Shown: positions 25,866 to 34,154 of the stretch, piece after piece
Numbering within the stretch: the first letter of the stretch is position 1
How the letters are laid out: each line of letters begins with the position of its first letter
DNA from: Acidobacteriota bacterium
Lineage (GTDB): Bacteria > Acidobacteriota > Terriglobia > UBA7540
Reading direction: 5' to 3'
Assembly: GCA_902812365.1 (NCBI GenBank)
Contig: CADDZC010000005.1
Span: 1 to 35,000 of the forward strand
Length of the DNA: 35,000 bases
Notes under the pieces: generated by a model
The model's input: only the letters and a program-made list of their open reading frames with translations
Databases searched by the model: none
What the model was told of the DNA's origin: nothing
Translations under genes and position numbers: made by a program

Positions 25866-26513
25866 ATGATCCACGAAGTGATTCCGGTCGGCTGGCTACA
25901 GTGCAACTGCTCGATTGTGGGCGACGAAGCGAGCGGCGAGGCGGTGGTGATCGACCCCGGCGATGAGATCGAGCACATCCAGGAAGTCCTACGGCGACAT
26001 AACCTTCGCGTGCGGTACATCATTGCCACGCACGCGCACATCGACCACGTCGGCGGAATCGAGAAGCTCCAGAAGGCCACCGGGGCGGCCGTCGGGCTGC
26101 ACGCCGCCGATTTGCCTCTTTACCGTAACTTGGCGGCCCAAGCCGCTTGGCTGGGCGTGAAACCGCCCGGAACGGTTGTCATCGACCAAATTCTTAAAGA
26201 GGGGGACAGGCTTCGTGCCGGGCCGCTTTCTTTGGAGGTTTTCCATACCCCCGGACACTCTCCCGGCAGCCTCTCACTCTATTTGGAGGGCGAACAACCC
26301 CGAATCTTTAGTGGCGACACACTGTTTCAGGGAAGCGTTGGCCGAACGGATCTCTGGGGTGGATCGTACGAGCAGCTCTTGCGTTCGATTGCCGGCACCT
26401 TGTTTCTTTTTCCCGATGAGACGCCGGTCTTTCCCGGTCACGGCCTGGCCACCACGATCGGCCGGGAGCGGGAGAGCAATCCATTTCTGCGGAATTTTTC
26501 CCAAAGCCGGTGA
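25866..26513 (+). CDS. Metallo-beta-lactamase-fold hydrolase (glyoxalase II / YcbL type)
   Basis: A 215-residue soluble hydrolase with the full set of metal ligands of the fold: THAHIDH (His56, His58, Asp60, His61), HTPGH (His131), SGDTLF (Asp151) and FPGHG (His192), which bind two metal ions. The GSVGRTDLWGGS segment and the C-terminal ERESNPFLR are typical of the short glyoxalase II-like group (YcbL), which hydrolyses thioesters such as S-lactoylglutathione or related compounds. ATG 25866 follows AGGA at 6 bases; an upstream ATG at 25815 adds 17 unconserved residues. It follows cbs by 364 bases, so a sulfur-linked role such as thioester or persulfide handling is possible but not shown. Confidence 0.87.
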   Translation: MIHEVIPVGWLQCNCSIVGDEASGEAVVIDPGDEIEHIQEVLRRHNLRVRYIIATHAHIDHVGGIEKLQKATGAAVGLHAADLPLYRNLAAQAAWLGVKPPGTVVIDQILKEGDRLRAGPLSLEVFHTPGHSPGSLSLYLEGEQPRIFSGDTLFQGSVGRTDLWGGSYEQLLRSIAGTLFLFPDETPVFPGHGLATTIGRERESNPFLRNFSQSR

Positions 26514-26678
26514 AAGCGTGACTTCGGCCGTTTAGTAACGACCCGCGAGGTCTTAAATTCTTCTGGGCTGGTCCGCCGACCGGCTCTGTGAGCTGTTCTT
26601 TCAACGTGGGTTATTAGAATCGCCGCGCGGGTTACCGGATGGAGAATTGGAAGGCCGCCAAATTGGATGGTTTGTCTC

Positions 26679-26707
26679 TTTACAACGCGTCACCAGCGTG
26701 TCATATT
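26679..26707 (+). promoter_or_regulatory. Candidate promoter of the MocR-type regulator gene
   Basis: TTTACA (26679-26684) and CATATT (26702-26707) are 17 bases apart. A start near 26714 would leave a leader of about 50 bases before the ATG at 26767 and would exclude the longer open frame beginning at 26647. Confidence 0.4.
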
Positions 26708-26766
26708 GGATCCATCTCGATGGTAACAGTTGCATGGGCGTGGCAAACCCCTTCTGCGGGGATGGG

Positions 26767-28278
26767 ATGTGGATAACGCTCGATACCGGATTACCGCGGC
26801 CGCTATACGCTCAGATCCGCGATCAGATCCGCCAGCGGATCATGTCCGGCGCCCTCAATCCGGGCGACCGACTGGAGCCCAGTCGCGAACTGGCCCGCCA
26901 GCTTGGGGTTCACCGCACAACCGTGGGCAACGCTTATGCGGAACTGGAGGCAGAGGGGTTGATCGCGGGAACCGTCGGTCGGGGCACTTTCGTCTCGCCG
27001 CTGGCCGAAACGGTTCGGCGCGCCAGACGGGAAGGGGCGCAGGAGCGCTCCGATTCGTTTTGGGACAGCCTTCTCGACCGCGAGCCGCAAGACGATTCAC
27101 TCGGGCGGCTGGTGTCGAGCGTTTATGAGCCGGGGGTGATTTCATTCGCTATCGCGCACGGCTCCGATGAGCTGATCTCGGTCGATCGGGTGCGTCGGGC
27201 GATCGACGCCGTGCTGCGGCGTGAGGGTCCGGCACTGCTCCGATACGGTTCGAGCGGTGGCTACCGACCGCTCCGGCACTATATCGAGGGCTGCATGCGT
27301 CGTGCCGGAATCTCCGTGGAAGCGGAGCAGATCCTTATTACCAGCGGGTGCCAGCAATCGCTGGACCTGCTGCGCCGGTCACTGGTCGCTTCGGGCGACG
27401 TGGTGGTGTCAGAGAATCCCACTTATCCTGGCCTGTGGAACGCTTTTCAGTCCTCAGGCGCGCGGCTGATCGGAGTTCCGGTCGGGGAGGACGGCCTGGA
27501 CCTCGATCATCTGCTGGCCGTGCTGGAACGCACTCGCGTCAAACTGATCCTGGTGAGCCCGACCTTCCAGAATCCGACCGGTCGTACGATGTCGATCGAG
27601 GCCCGCCGGCGTCTATTGGAGATTGCGCGGCGCTTTCGGGTACCGATTGTCGAGGAGGACATTTACGGTTGGCTGCGGTACCGAGGCCGCGAGATGCCGC
27701 CTCTTAAGGCGTTAGACACGCTGGGCTTGGTGATCTACGTCAACAGCTTCTCGAAGGTCGGTTTCCCCGGATTGCGGGTGGGCTGGATCGTGGCCTCGCG
27801 ACGGGTCATCGAACGGTTGCGCTGGGCCAAGCAGCACGCGGATTTGCACACCAACGTTCTCGGGCAAGCGGCGCTCGACGAGCTGGGCCGCCGCGGTTGG
27901 CTCGATAGACTATTGCGCCGAACCAGAAGGCTATACGAACACAAGCTTGACGCCTTGTGCGACGCTCTGCGGCGGCATTTTCCGCCTGAGGCCCGTTGGA
28001 CTGACCCGCAAGGGGGAATGTCAGTGTGGGTGGAACTACCGCCGGGGACGGATGCCGGGGACTTATTGGTCAAAGCCCGCGACCGAGGGGTGATTTTTGC
28101 GCCCGGACGCTACTTCTACTTCCAGGACGTCAGGCATCATGCTTTCCGGCTCTGCTATAGCTCGCTCACCGACGACCAGATTGAGCGGGGAGTGGGCGTG
28201 CTAGGAAGTTTACTGAAGGAGGAGATGGGCAAGACCGGCAAATCGTCAACCGGTGCGGCCGAATTAGCTTTGGTTTAG
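26767..28278 (+). CDS. pdxR: MocR-family (GntR helix-turn-helix plus aminotransferase) regulator, PdxR-like
   Basis: A 503-residue transcription regulator: an N-terminal GntR winged helix (about 8-76; [40 protein letters not shown]), a linker, then a fold-type I aminotransferase-like domain. The PLP-site lysine is present at 330 in [10 protein letters not shown], with the upstream SPTFQNPTG (Asn) and EEDIYG (Asp) motifs, so it should bind PLP. In PdxR-type regulators PLP acts as the signal that tunes pdxST expression. Here pdxS begins 71 bases downstream in the same direction and pdxT follows two genes on, which strongly suggests this role. The ATG at 26767 is taken because [17 protein letters not shown] matches family N-termini and GGGGA lies just upstream. 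A free-standing aminotransferase is the alternative for the second domain, but the fused helix-turn-helix argues against it. Confidence 0.85.
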   Translation: MWITLDTGLPRPLYAQIRDQIRQRIMSGALNPGDRLEPSRELARQLGVHRTTVGNAYAELEAEGLIAGTVGRGTFVSPLAETVRRARREGAQERSDSFWDSLLDREPQDDSLGRLVSSVYEPGVISFAIAHGSDELISVDRVRRAIDAVLRREGPALLRYGSSGGYRPLRHYIEGCMRRAGISVEAEQILITSGCQQSLDLLRRSLVASGDVVVSENPTYPGLWNAFQSSGARLIGVPVGEDGLDLDHLLAVLERTRVKLILVSPTFQNPTGRTMSIEARRRLLEIARRFRVPIVEEDIYGWLRYRGREMPPLKALDTLGLVIYVNSFSKVGFPGLRVGWIVASRRVIERLRWAKQHADLHTNVLGQAALDELGRRGWLDRLLRRTRRLYEHKLDALCDALRRHFPPEARWTDPQGGMSVWVELPPGTDAGDLLVKARDRGVIFAPGRYFYFQDVRHHAFRLCYSSLTDDQIERGVGVLGSLLKEEMGKTGKSSTGAAELALV

Positions 28279-28295
28279 CGCTGAGGCCGGGGCGT

Positions 28296-28312
28296 GGTTC
28301 GAGCCGCGAACC
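28296..28312. promoter_or_regulatory. Palindromic operator candidate before pdxS
   Basis: GGTTCG (28296-28301), a 5-base spacer and CGAACC (28307-28312) form a perfect dyad in the 71-base gap between the MocR-type gene and pdxS, 37 bases before the pdxS ATG. Its position fits a binding site for the adjacent regulator or a small hairpin in the leader; this is inference. Confidence 0.4.
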
Positions 28313-28349
28313 GGGGGTTGAAGGATCCAGCGGTCAAAGGGGAGGTCCT

Positions 28350-29237
28350 ATGTGGGAATACGACGAAAAAATGAAGCTGAAAATCGGATTGGCGGAGATG
28401 CTGAAGGGCGGGGTCATTATGGACGTGACGACGCCCGAACAGGCCAGGATCGCCGAGGAAGCGGGAGCCTGCGCGGTCATGGCCCTTGAACGGGTGCCCG
28501 CGGATATCCGCAAGGAAGGCGGCGTCGCGCGCATGGCCTCGGTGAAGATCATTAAAGACATTATGGCTGCGGTGACCATTCCGGTGATGGCCAAAGCGCG
28601 CATTGGCCACTTTGCCGAGGCTCAGGTTCTCGAGGCGATCGGGGTGGACTACATTGACGAAAGCGAAGTGCTGACTCCCGCTGACGAAGAGCACCATATT
28701 AACAAGTGGCCTTTCAAGGTGCCCTTCGTCTGCGGTGCCCGCAACCTAGGCGAGGCCCTGCGGCGCATCGGAGAGGGCGCGGCCATGATCCGCACCAAAG
28801 GCGAAGCCGGCTCGGGGAACATTGTGGAAGCCGTCCGTCACCTGCGCGCCATCACCGGCGAAATTCGTCAGTTGACGGTGCTCCGAGAGGAAGAACTGAT
28901 GGCCAAAGCCAAGGAGCTGGGCGCGCCGCTCGAAATCGTGAAGTGGGTGGCCACGAACGGCAAGCTGCCCGTGCCGAATTTTTCGGCCGGTGGCATTGCG
29001 ACTCCCGCTGACGCCTCACTGGTGATGCAGCTCGGCGCCGAAGCTGTGTTCGTGGGGTCGGGCATCTTCAAGTCCTCAGACCCCGCAAAGCGCGCCCGCG
29101 CCATCGTCCACGCCACGACCCATTACCACGAGCCGCACGTTGTGGCCGAGTGCTCAGAAGACCTGGGTGAAGCCATGCGGGGGATCGACGTTTCGAAACT
29201 GGATCAGAAGGAGTTACTGCAGACACGAGGATGGTAG
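28350..29237 (+). CDS. pdxS: Pyridoxal 5'-phosphate synthase lyase subunit PdxS
   Basis: Builds PLP from ribose 5-phosphate, glyceraldehyde 3-phosphate and ammonia, in a dodecamer decorated by the glutaminase PdxT. The 295-residue (beta/alpha)8 protein keeps Asp25 (MDV) and both catalytic lysines, Lys82 ([10 protein letters not shown]) and Lys150 ([10 protein letters not shown]). The C-terminus with [18 protein letters not shown] is complete. ATG 28350 follows GGGGAGGT at 5 bases. It is next to the MocR-type regulator and upstream of osmC and pdxT, which places the DXP-independent vitamin B6 pathway in this organism. Confidence 0.97.
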   Translation: MWEYDEKMKLKIGLAEMLKGGVIMDVTTPEQARIAEEAGACAVMALERVPADIRKEGGVARMASVKIIKDIMAAVTIPVMAKARIGHFAEAQVLEAIGVDYIDESEVLTPADEEHHINKWPFKVPFVCGARNLGEALRRIGEGAAMIRTKGEAGSGNIVEAVRHLRAITGEIRQLTVLREEELMAKAKELGAPLEIVKWVATNGKLPVPNFSAGGIATPADASLVMQLGAEAVFVGSGIFKSSDPAKRARAIVHATTHYHEPHVVAECSEDLGEAMRGIDVSKLDQKELLQTRGW

Positions 29238-29302
29238 AGGGATCGCTGCCGGCAGTCGGTGAGCAAGCCGGTGAGAATCCAGCGAGCACGAAAGGAGGCA
29301 CG

Positions 29303-29737
29303 ATGCCGATTCGGCATGCAGAAGCGGAATGGAAAGGCAATCTTACGGAAGGTCAAGGTCACATGAAGATCGGGACGTCCTACGACGGTCCGTTTTCGTT
29401 CAAATCCAGAATGGAACAGGGCCCGGGTACCAACCCCGAGGAGCTGATCGCCGCCGCGCACTCGGGCTGTTTCTCGATGGCCTTGTCAGCCGGGCTGGCG
29501 AAGGCCGGATTTTCGCCAAGGCGCGTCCACACCACGGCCGCGGTGCACTTCGACAAGGTGGGGGACGGGTTCGCCATTACCAGCATCGACTTGAACACTG
29601 ACGCGGAAGTCCCCGGCATTGACAACGCCAAGTTCCAGGAGCTCGCCGAGAGCGCCAAGAAGGGCTGCCCGGTCTCGAAGGCGCTGGCAGGAACGACGAT
29701 CAACCTGAAGGCGACGCTGGCAAGCGCAGCCGACTGA
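29303..29737 (+). CDS. osmC: OsmC-family peroxiredoxin
   Basis: A 144-residue OsmC/Ohr-family thiol peroxidase that reduces organic hydroperoxides. The two redox cysteines are Cys56 (AAHSGCFSMAL) and Cys122 (KGCPVSKAL), with the conserved Glu47 (NPEELIA). The GCFSMAL and KGCPVSKAL contexts fit OsmC rather than Ohr. The ATG at 29303 is set by an excellent AAAGGAGG ribosome site (29291-29298). It lies between pdxS and pdxT, 65 bases after the former and 90 before the latter, so it is likely in the same transcript; a link between B6 synthesis and oxidative defence is inferred from position only. Confidence 0.92.
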   Translation: MPIRHAEAEWKGNLTEGQGHMKIGTSYDGPFSFKSRMEQGPGTNPEELIAAAHSGCFSMALSAGLAKAGFSPRRVHTTAAVHFDKVGDGFAITSIDLNTDAEVPGIDNAKFQELAESAKKGCPVSKALAGTTINLKATLASAAD

Positions 29738-29827
29738 ACGGGGGCGGTCGGTTCTCGGGAGGCGCCGGTCGCGGGCCGAGACGACAATCCCCGAGCCGGG
29801 ACCGGAGGGAGCTGGAACGGCGTAACC

Positions 29828-30406
29828 ATGAAGAACGGCGGCAAACGAATCGGGATACTCGCGCTGCAGGGTGATTTCGCCCTGCACGCCCGCATGCTCG
29901 ATCGCCTGGAGGCGCCGTGGAAACTCGTCAAGCATGTGCCGGACCTGGATGAGATCGGCGGTCTCATTCTGCCGGGTGGCGAGAGCACGACGATGCTCAA
30001 ATTCTTCGGTGAGGAGGGATGGGGCGAGGCGATTCGACGCTTCGCCGCGCAAGGCAAGCCTCTTTTCGGGACCTGCGCGGGCACGATCTTGCTGGCCAGC
30101 GAGGTGCTGAATCCTCCCCAGGAGCGGTTGGGCCTGATTGACATCACCGTGGAGCGCAATGCGTATGGGCGCCAGGTTGACAGTTCCGTGCGCTATGGAG
30201 ATTGCCCCGAGCTTACCGATCACCCGTTGGAGATGGTGTTTATTCGGGCGCCGATCATTCGGCGTGTGGGCGCCGGGGTACGGGTGCTCGGTCGCGCCGA
30301 AGGCCTGCCCGTGCTCGTGGAACAGGGCAGCGTGCTGGCGGCCACCTTTCATCCCGAGCTCACCGAGGATGAGACCGTCCATCGGTATTTTTTGCGAAAG
30401 GTCTAG
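29828..30406 (+). CDS. pdxT: Pyridoxal 5'-phosphate synthase glutaminase subunit PdxT
   Basis: Releases ammonia from glutamine and channels it to PdxS. The 192-residue class I glutamine amidotransferase has the PGGEST oxyanion segment (49-54), nucleophile Cys83 in GTCAGTILLA, and His175 and Glu177 in FHPELTED, the complete catalytic triad. The N-terminus IGILALQGDFALH is the standard PdxT start. The ATG at 29828 has no close ribosome site; GGAGGG lies about 16 bases upstream, so translation may be modest. pdxS and pdxT being separated by osmC is less usual than direct adjacency. Confidence 0.96.
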   Translation: MKNGGKRIGILALQGDFALHARMLDRLEAPWKLVKHVPDLDEIGGLILPGGESTTMLKFFGEEGWGEAIRRFAAQGKPLFGTCAGTILLASEVLNPPQERLGLIDITVERNAYGRQVDSSVRYGDCPELTDHPLEMVFIRAPIIRRVGAGVRVLGRAEGLPVLVEQGSVLAATFHPELTEDETVHRYFLRKV

Positions 30407-30493
30407 ACGAGATCGCCGGAACGGCTGAGGGTGCCCGCTGGCGAGGCTGAAGCCTTGCTGGGCGGGCGGCAGCTCATGTTTCGGGAGGAACGC

Positions 30494-30946
30494 ATGCGGG
30501 AACACGCCGATCATCACGATGCGGAACTGTTGCTGCGCCTGTACGAGTTGCGGCGCGAAGAAAAACTGCGCCGGGCGCGCGAGTGGTTTTCTCAGCAGTT
30601 CCGGGCCGAGTCGCTCGAAGATTTATTCAACCGCTACCCGTTTGGTTCGCCCGAAAACACGTATCTTCGCATGACGCTCGGCTACTGGGAGATGGCGGCG
30701 TCGATTGTCAATCGCGGGCTGATCGTCGACGATCTCTTCTTCGAGAATAACTCCGAGCTTTGGATGGTATGGACGAAAATCGCCCACTTGATGTCGCGAT
30801 GGCGCGACTGGTTCAAGAATCCTCACCTGTACGAAAATCTGCAAACTCTGGCCGGGAAATACGAGAAATGGATGGAAGGGCGCTCTCCTGGAGCGCTGGC
30901 CGTGCTCAGCGAGCGGTGGAAGGAGCCGGCCGCCGGGCGACAGTAA
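30494..30946 (+). CDS. Hypothetical helical protein, about 150 residues
   Basis: I do not recognise a named family with confidence. The protein is predicted to be mostly helical, with no signal peptide, a charged N-terminus (ELLLRLYELRREEKLRRAR), and an aromatic-rich middle and C-terminus (YWEMAASIVNRGLIVDDLFF, MSRWRDWFKNPHLYENLQ). This pattern resembles small DUF4760-like proteins of unknown role, but that assignment is weak. The ATG at 30494 is preferred because GGGAGG (30483-30488) sits 5 bases upstream; ATG 30476 is a longer alternative. It follows pdxT by 87 bases in the same direction and precedes the promoter of the molybdenum hydroxylase operon, so it may be the last gene of the pdx transcript. 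Confidence 0.7.
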   Translation: MREHADHHDAELLLRLYELRREEKLRRAREWFSQQFRAESLEDLFNRYPFGSPENTYLRMTLGYWEMAASIVNRGLIVDDLFFENNSELWMVWTKIAHLMSRWRDWFKNPHLYENLQTLAGKYEKWMEGRSPGALAVLSERWKEPAAGRQ

Positions 30947-31025
30947 TGGAGGGGCCCCCGGCCAGGAGATCGACAGGCTAGCCGTTCATCCCGCGGCCGA
31001 TCCGCCGGCGCTCGTTCATAAGCCG

Positions 31026-31054
31026 TTGACAATCTCGCGCCCCAGTCGTATATG
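31026..31054 (+). promoter_or_regulatory. Sigma-70 promoter candidate of the molybdenum hydroxylase operon
   Basis: A perfect -35 box TTGACA (31026-31031) and TATATG (31049-31054) are exactly 17 bases apart. The predicted start near 31061 gives a leader of about 100 bases before the coxS start at 31161, and that leader is structured (next entry). Confidence 0.65.
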
Positions 31055-31061
31055 TAGCGTG

Positions 31062-31126
31062 CTCCAGGTAGCTGGAAGCCGTTAGCGAAGCGGGACCAAC
31101 CTGGAGGCGTCGGGCGCTTGGGCGCC
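31062..31126 (+). promoter_or_regulatory. Structured 5' leader of the coxS-L-M operon
   Basis: Just after the predicted transcription start, CTCCAGGT (31062-31069) pairs perfectly with ACCTGGAG (31099-31106). Nested inside are TGG/CCA (31073-31075 with 31096-31098) and CCG/CGG (31079-31081 with 31091-31093), separated by purine-rich internal loops. A second hairpin, GGCGC-TTGG-GCGCC (31113-31126), lies before the ribosome site at 31146-31153. The layout is like a small cis-regulatory RNA or attenuator. I do not match it to a named riboswitch class. Confidence 0.4.
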
Positions 31127-31160
31127 GTGCCAGGCGGTTTCGTGAAAGGAGGTCGCCCCC

Positions 31161-31625
31161 GTGAAAATCAAGGTCAAGGTGAACGGCGCGTGGCGCGAAG
31201 ACGAGGTGGAACCGCGGCTGCTATTGGTGCATTACTTGCGCGATGTGGCGGGGCTGACGGGAACGCATATCGGCTGCGAGACCTCCATCTGCGGAGCTTG
31301 CACCGTTCTGGTGAACGGCGAGGCCGTGAAATCGTGCACGCTCTTCGCGGTTCAGGCCGACGGAGCCGAGATTTTGACGATCGAGGGACTCGCGCCCGAC
31401 GGCCAGCTCCACCCGTTGCAACAAGGCTTCTGGGAAGAACACGGCCTGCAATGCGGATTCTGCACGCCGGGAATGATCCTGGCCTCTTACCAGCTCCTGA
31501 AGCGCAATCCCCATCCGAGCCCGGAGGAGATTCGCCAGGGGCTGGAAGGAAACCTGTGCCGCTGTACGGGCTACCAGCATATTGTCAAGGCGGTCGAATG
31601 GGCCGCCGCAAGAATGAGTTCCTGA
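31161..31625 (+). CDS. coxS: Molybdenum hydroxylase small subunit, 2 x [2Fe-2S] (CoxS type)
   Basis: The electron-transfer subunit of a xanthine dehydrogenase/CO dehydrogenase-family hydroxylase. The 154-residue protein has a plant-type ferredoxin cluster site (Cys39, Cys44, Cys47, Cys59) and the helical C-terminal cluster site (Cys98 and Cys101 in QCGFCTPG; Cys133 and Cys135 in LCRCTGY). Both clusters are complete. The start is a GTG at 31161, fixed by AAAGGAGGT 7-8 bases upstream. No Tat signal is present, so the complex is cytoplasmic. It is the first gene of the S-L-M operon, 61 bases before coxL. Confidence 0.95.
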   Translation: MKIKVKVNGAWREDEVEPRLLLVHYLRDVAGLTGTHIGCETSICGACTVLVNGEAVKSCTLFAVQADGAEILTIEGLAPDGQLHPLQQGFWEEHGLQCGFCTPGMILASYQLLKRNPHPSPEEIRQGLEGNLCRCTGYQHIVKAVEWAAARMSS

Positions 31626-31686
31626 GCGCGCCGCTGGCCGCAACGGTGAGAGAGGGGAAGCGTCCAGCCTGCGGAAGGAGTTCGAC

Positions 31687-34014
31687 ATGGCCACTCCATT
31701 GTTAGGACAGCGCGTGAAACGGAAAGAAGACCCGCGGCTGATTCAGGGACGCGGCCACTACGTTGACGACATCCAGCTTCCCGGCATGCTGCACATGGCT
31801 TTCACGCGCAGCCTCCACGCCCACGCTCGGATCGGGTCGATCAGGGTGGCGGCGGCCAAAGCAGCCCCAGGCGTCGTGGCGGTGTACACCGGCCAAGACA
31901 TTCAAGGCCAGCTCGGCTGGGTACCGTGTGCGGCAGGGATCGAAGGCTTGAAAGTTCCCCGGCATTCGTGCCTGGCGATCGATAAGGTGTGTTACGTGGG
32001 TGAGCCCGTGGCGGCGGTGGTGGCCGCCAGCGGTTACGCGGCGCGCGATGCTGCCGACTTGATCGAAGTCGATTACGAACCCTTGCCGGCGGTGGTGAAT
32101 CCGGAAAAGGCGCTCGCCAAGGAGTCTCCGGTCATACATGAGGAGCTGGGCGACAATGTGGCCTTTGTGGCCAAGCTGGCGGGCGGCGACTGCGCATCGC
32201 TTGAGGCGGACAAAACTCTGAAGGTCATCAAGGCGCGATTCATCAACCAGCGTCTGGCGCCGGTGTCGATGGAGACGCGCGGCGTGGTGGCGAATTACTC
32301 GCCCGGCGAAGACCTATTAACGGTGTGGTCGTCAACCCAGGTGCCGCATATTCTCAAGACTCAGCTCGCCATCATGAACAGTCTCGACGAGGCGCGCTGC
32401 CGCGTGATTGCGCCCGAGGTGGGCGGAGGTTTTGGGAGCAAGCTGAATGTGTACGGAGAGGAAGGGATGGCTTGCTTGGCCTCCCGCCGATTGGGGCGGC
32501 CGGTGAAGTGGATCGAGGGGCGCCGCGAGAATCTGCAAGCCACGATTCACGGGCGCGATCAAATCAACGAGCTGGAGGTTTACGTTCGGCCGGACGGCAA
32601 GGTGGTGGGCCTGAAGTGCTCGATCATCGCCGATCTAGGCGCCTACCACCAGTTGCTGACGCCCGCCATCCCGACCCTGACCGCGTTGATGATCCTGGGG
32701 TGCTACAACATCCCCAACGTGTTCGTGCAGACGACCGGGGTCTTCACCAACAAAATGGCGACCGACGCCTATCGCGGCGCCGGCCGGCCGGAAGCGACCT
32801 ACATCATCGAGCGGGTGATGGACCTGGTCGCTCATGAGCTCAACATGGACCCGGTCGACGTCCGGATGAAGAACTTCCCATCGCCGGACGACTTTCCGCT
32901 CGCGCTCCCCACCGGGGTGACGTACGACACGGCCAACTATCAGAGGTCGTTGAAGAAGGTTTTGAAGGCGGCGGGTTACTCGCGGTTGCGGAAGGAACAG
33001 GAGCGGCTGCGGAAAAAGGGCAAGTATCTCGGCATTGGTCTTTCCACCTATGTTGAAATCTGCGCCATGGGACCTTCCAGCCGCATGCCGGCCGGCGGGT
33101 GGGAATTCGGCGAGGTCCGAATCGATCCGACGGGCAAGGTTACGGTGCTGAGCGGAACGTCGCCTCACGGTCAGGGGGAAGAGACGAGCTTTGCTCAGAT
33201 TGTCGCCGACGGCTTGGGAATCCCTTATGACGACGTAACCGTATATCACGGCGATACGTTTCAGGTTCCGATGGGTATTGGGACGTTTGGGAGCCGCACG
33301 ACGGCGGTCGGTGGCACGGCTATTTACCAGGCCATGGGGCGTCTCAAGAAGAAGATGGCGCGGATCGCGGCTCACCAGCTGGGGGTAAAACCCGGCGAGC
33401 TGGTATTCAGGGACCGCCGGATCGAGACCGAAGACGGTCAAAAGTCGATCGGTTTTGCCGAGGTGGTGGCCGAGGCGATTTTCGCCAAACAGCTTCCGCC
33501 GGGAATCGATCCCGGACTCCATGAACACTCCGTCTTCGAGCCGTCAAACTATACTTTCCCCTTTGGCGCGCACGTGGCGGTGGTCGAGGTGGATGGAGAG
33601 ACAGGGGAAATCCGATTGCGGAATTACTACGCCGTGGACGATTGCGGGCGCGTGCTCAATCCCATGCTGGTAGACGGACAGATTCACGGCGGAGTCGCGC
33701 AGGCCGTCGGGCAGGCCCTTTGGGAAGAACTGGTTTATGACGAAAACGGCCAACTCATCACCGGCTCGCTGATGGATTACGCTGTGCCCAAGGCTCACCA
33801 GTTCTGCTGGTTCGAAACCCAGAATACCGAGACCCGGACGCCGGTGAACCCACTAGGCGTCAAGGGCGTCGGCGAGGCCGGCACGATCGGCGCCACGCCG
33901 GCCGTGGTCAATGCCGTGGTCGACGCGCTCAAACCCTTCGGCGTGCGGCACATCGACATGCCTCTCAAGCCGGAGAAGATTTGGCGCATCCTGAAGCAAG
34001 GGGTGAGAAACTGA
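31687..34014 (+). CDS. coxL: Molybdenum hydroxylase large subunit, form II CoxL type
   Basis: The molybdopterin-binding catalytic subunit (775 residues). The N-terminus GQRVKRKEDPRLIQGRGHYVDD is typical of CoxL-type proteins; the Moco-binding segment includes PEVGGGFGSK (243-252), and the catalytic Glu lies near 730 in GVKGVGEAGTIG. The active-site loop reads AYRGAGR (361-367), the form II signature, not the AYXCSFR of genuine form I CO dehydrogenases with their Mo-Cu centre. The enzyme may therefore oxidise another substrate such as an aldehyde, a purine or an N-heterocycle; CO oxidation is unproven for this form. ATG 31687 follows GGAAGGAG at 6-7 bases. It needs molybdate, which the ModB-ModC transporter in this window might supply. 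Confidence 0.95.
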   Translation: MATPLLGQRVKRKEDPRLIQGRGHYVDDIQLPGMLHMAFTRSLHAHARIGSIRVAAAKAAPGVVAVYTGQDIQGQLGWVPCAAGIEGLKVPRHSCLAIDKVCYVGEPVAAVVAASGYAARDAADLIEVDYEPLPAVVNPEKALAKESPVIHEELGDNVAFVAKLAGGDCASLEADKTLKVIKARFINQRLAPVSMETRGVVANYSPGEDLLTVWSSTQVPHILKTQLAIMNSLDEARCRVIAPEVGGGFGSKLNVYGEEGMACLASRRLGRPVKWIEGRRENLQATIHGRDQINELEVYVRPDGKVVGLKCSIIADLGAYHQLLTPAIPTLTALMILGCYNIPNVFVQTTGVFTNKMATDAYRGAGRPEATYIIERVMDLVAHELNMDPVDVRMKNFPSPDDFPLALPTGVTYDTANYQRSLKKVLKAAGYSRLRKEQERLRKKGKYLGIGLSTYVEICAMGPSSRMPAGGWEFGEVRIDPTGKVTVLSGTSPHGQGEETSFAQIVADGLGIPYDDVTVYHGDTFQVPMGIGTFGSRTTAVGGTAIYQAMGRLKKKMARIAAHQLGVKPGELVFRDRRIETEDGQKSIGFAEVVAEAIFAKQLPPGIDPGLHEHSVFEPSNYTFPFGAHVAVVEVDGETGEIRLRNYYAVDDCGRVLNPMLVDGQIHGGVAQAVGQALWEELVYDENGQLITGSLMDYAVPKAHQFCWFETQNTETRTPVNPLGVKGVGEAGTIGATPAVVNAVVDALKPFGVRHIDMPLKPEKIWRILKQGVRN

Positions 34015-34154
34015 GACGGGTGGGCTGATCAGGTCATTCGATCACCGGGTCCTTGGACCGCCCAGCGGGGGCTTTGCGGGTCCGAAGGGCCTGATCATTC
34101 CGGCCATCGATTTTCCTGATTAGGTCGACCGATGCCACGAGGAGACGGCTGCTC
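34015..34154 (+). repeat. Structured intercistronic region between coxL and coxM
   Basis: TGATCAGG (34026-34033) and CCTGATCA (34090-34097) form an 8-base inverted repeat 56 bases apart. Between them GGTCC, GGACC and a later GGTCC can pair in alternative ways, and GCCC can pair with the following GGGGGC. This suggests a folded spacer that could set the L to M expression ratio or mRNA stability. No T-tract, so not a standard terminator. Confidence 0.4.

Noticed and set aside
26647-26766. A 40-residue N-terminal extension of the MocR-type regulator
   Set aside because: The conserved family start is at 26767 and a promoter-like pair at 26679-26707 lies inside the extension.
31062-31126. The coxS leader as a molybdenum cofactor (Moco) riboswitch
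   Set aside because: The context is tempting, but the known Moco aptamer is longer and has conserved segments that I cannot find here; only a generic stem-loop is supported.
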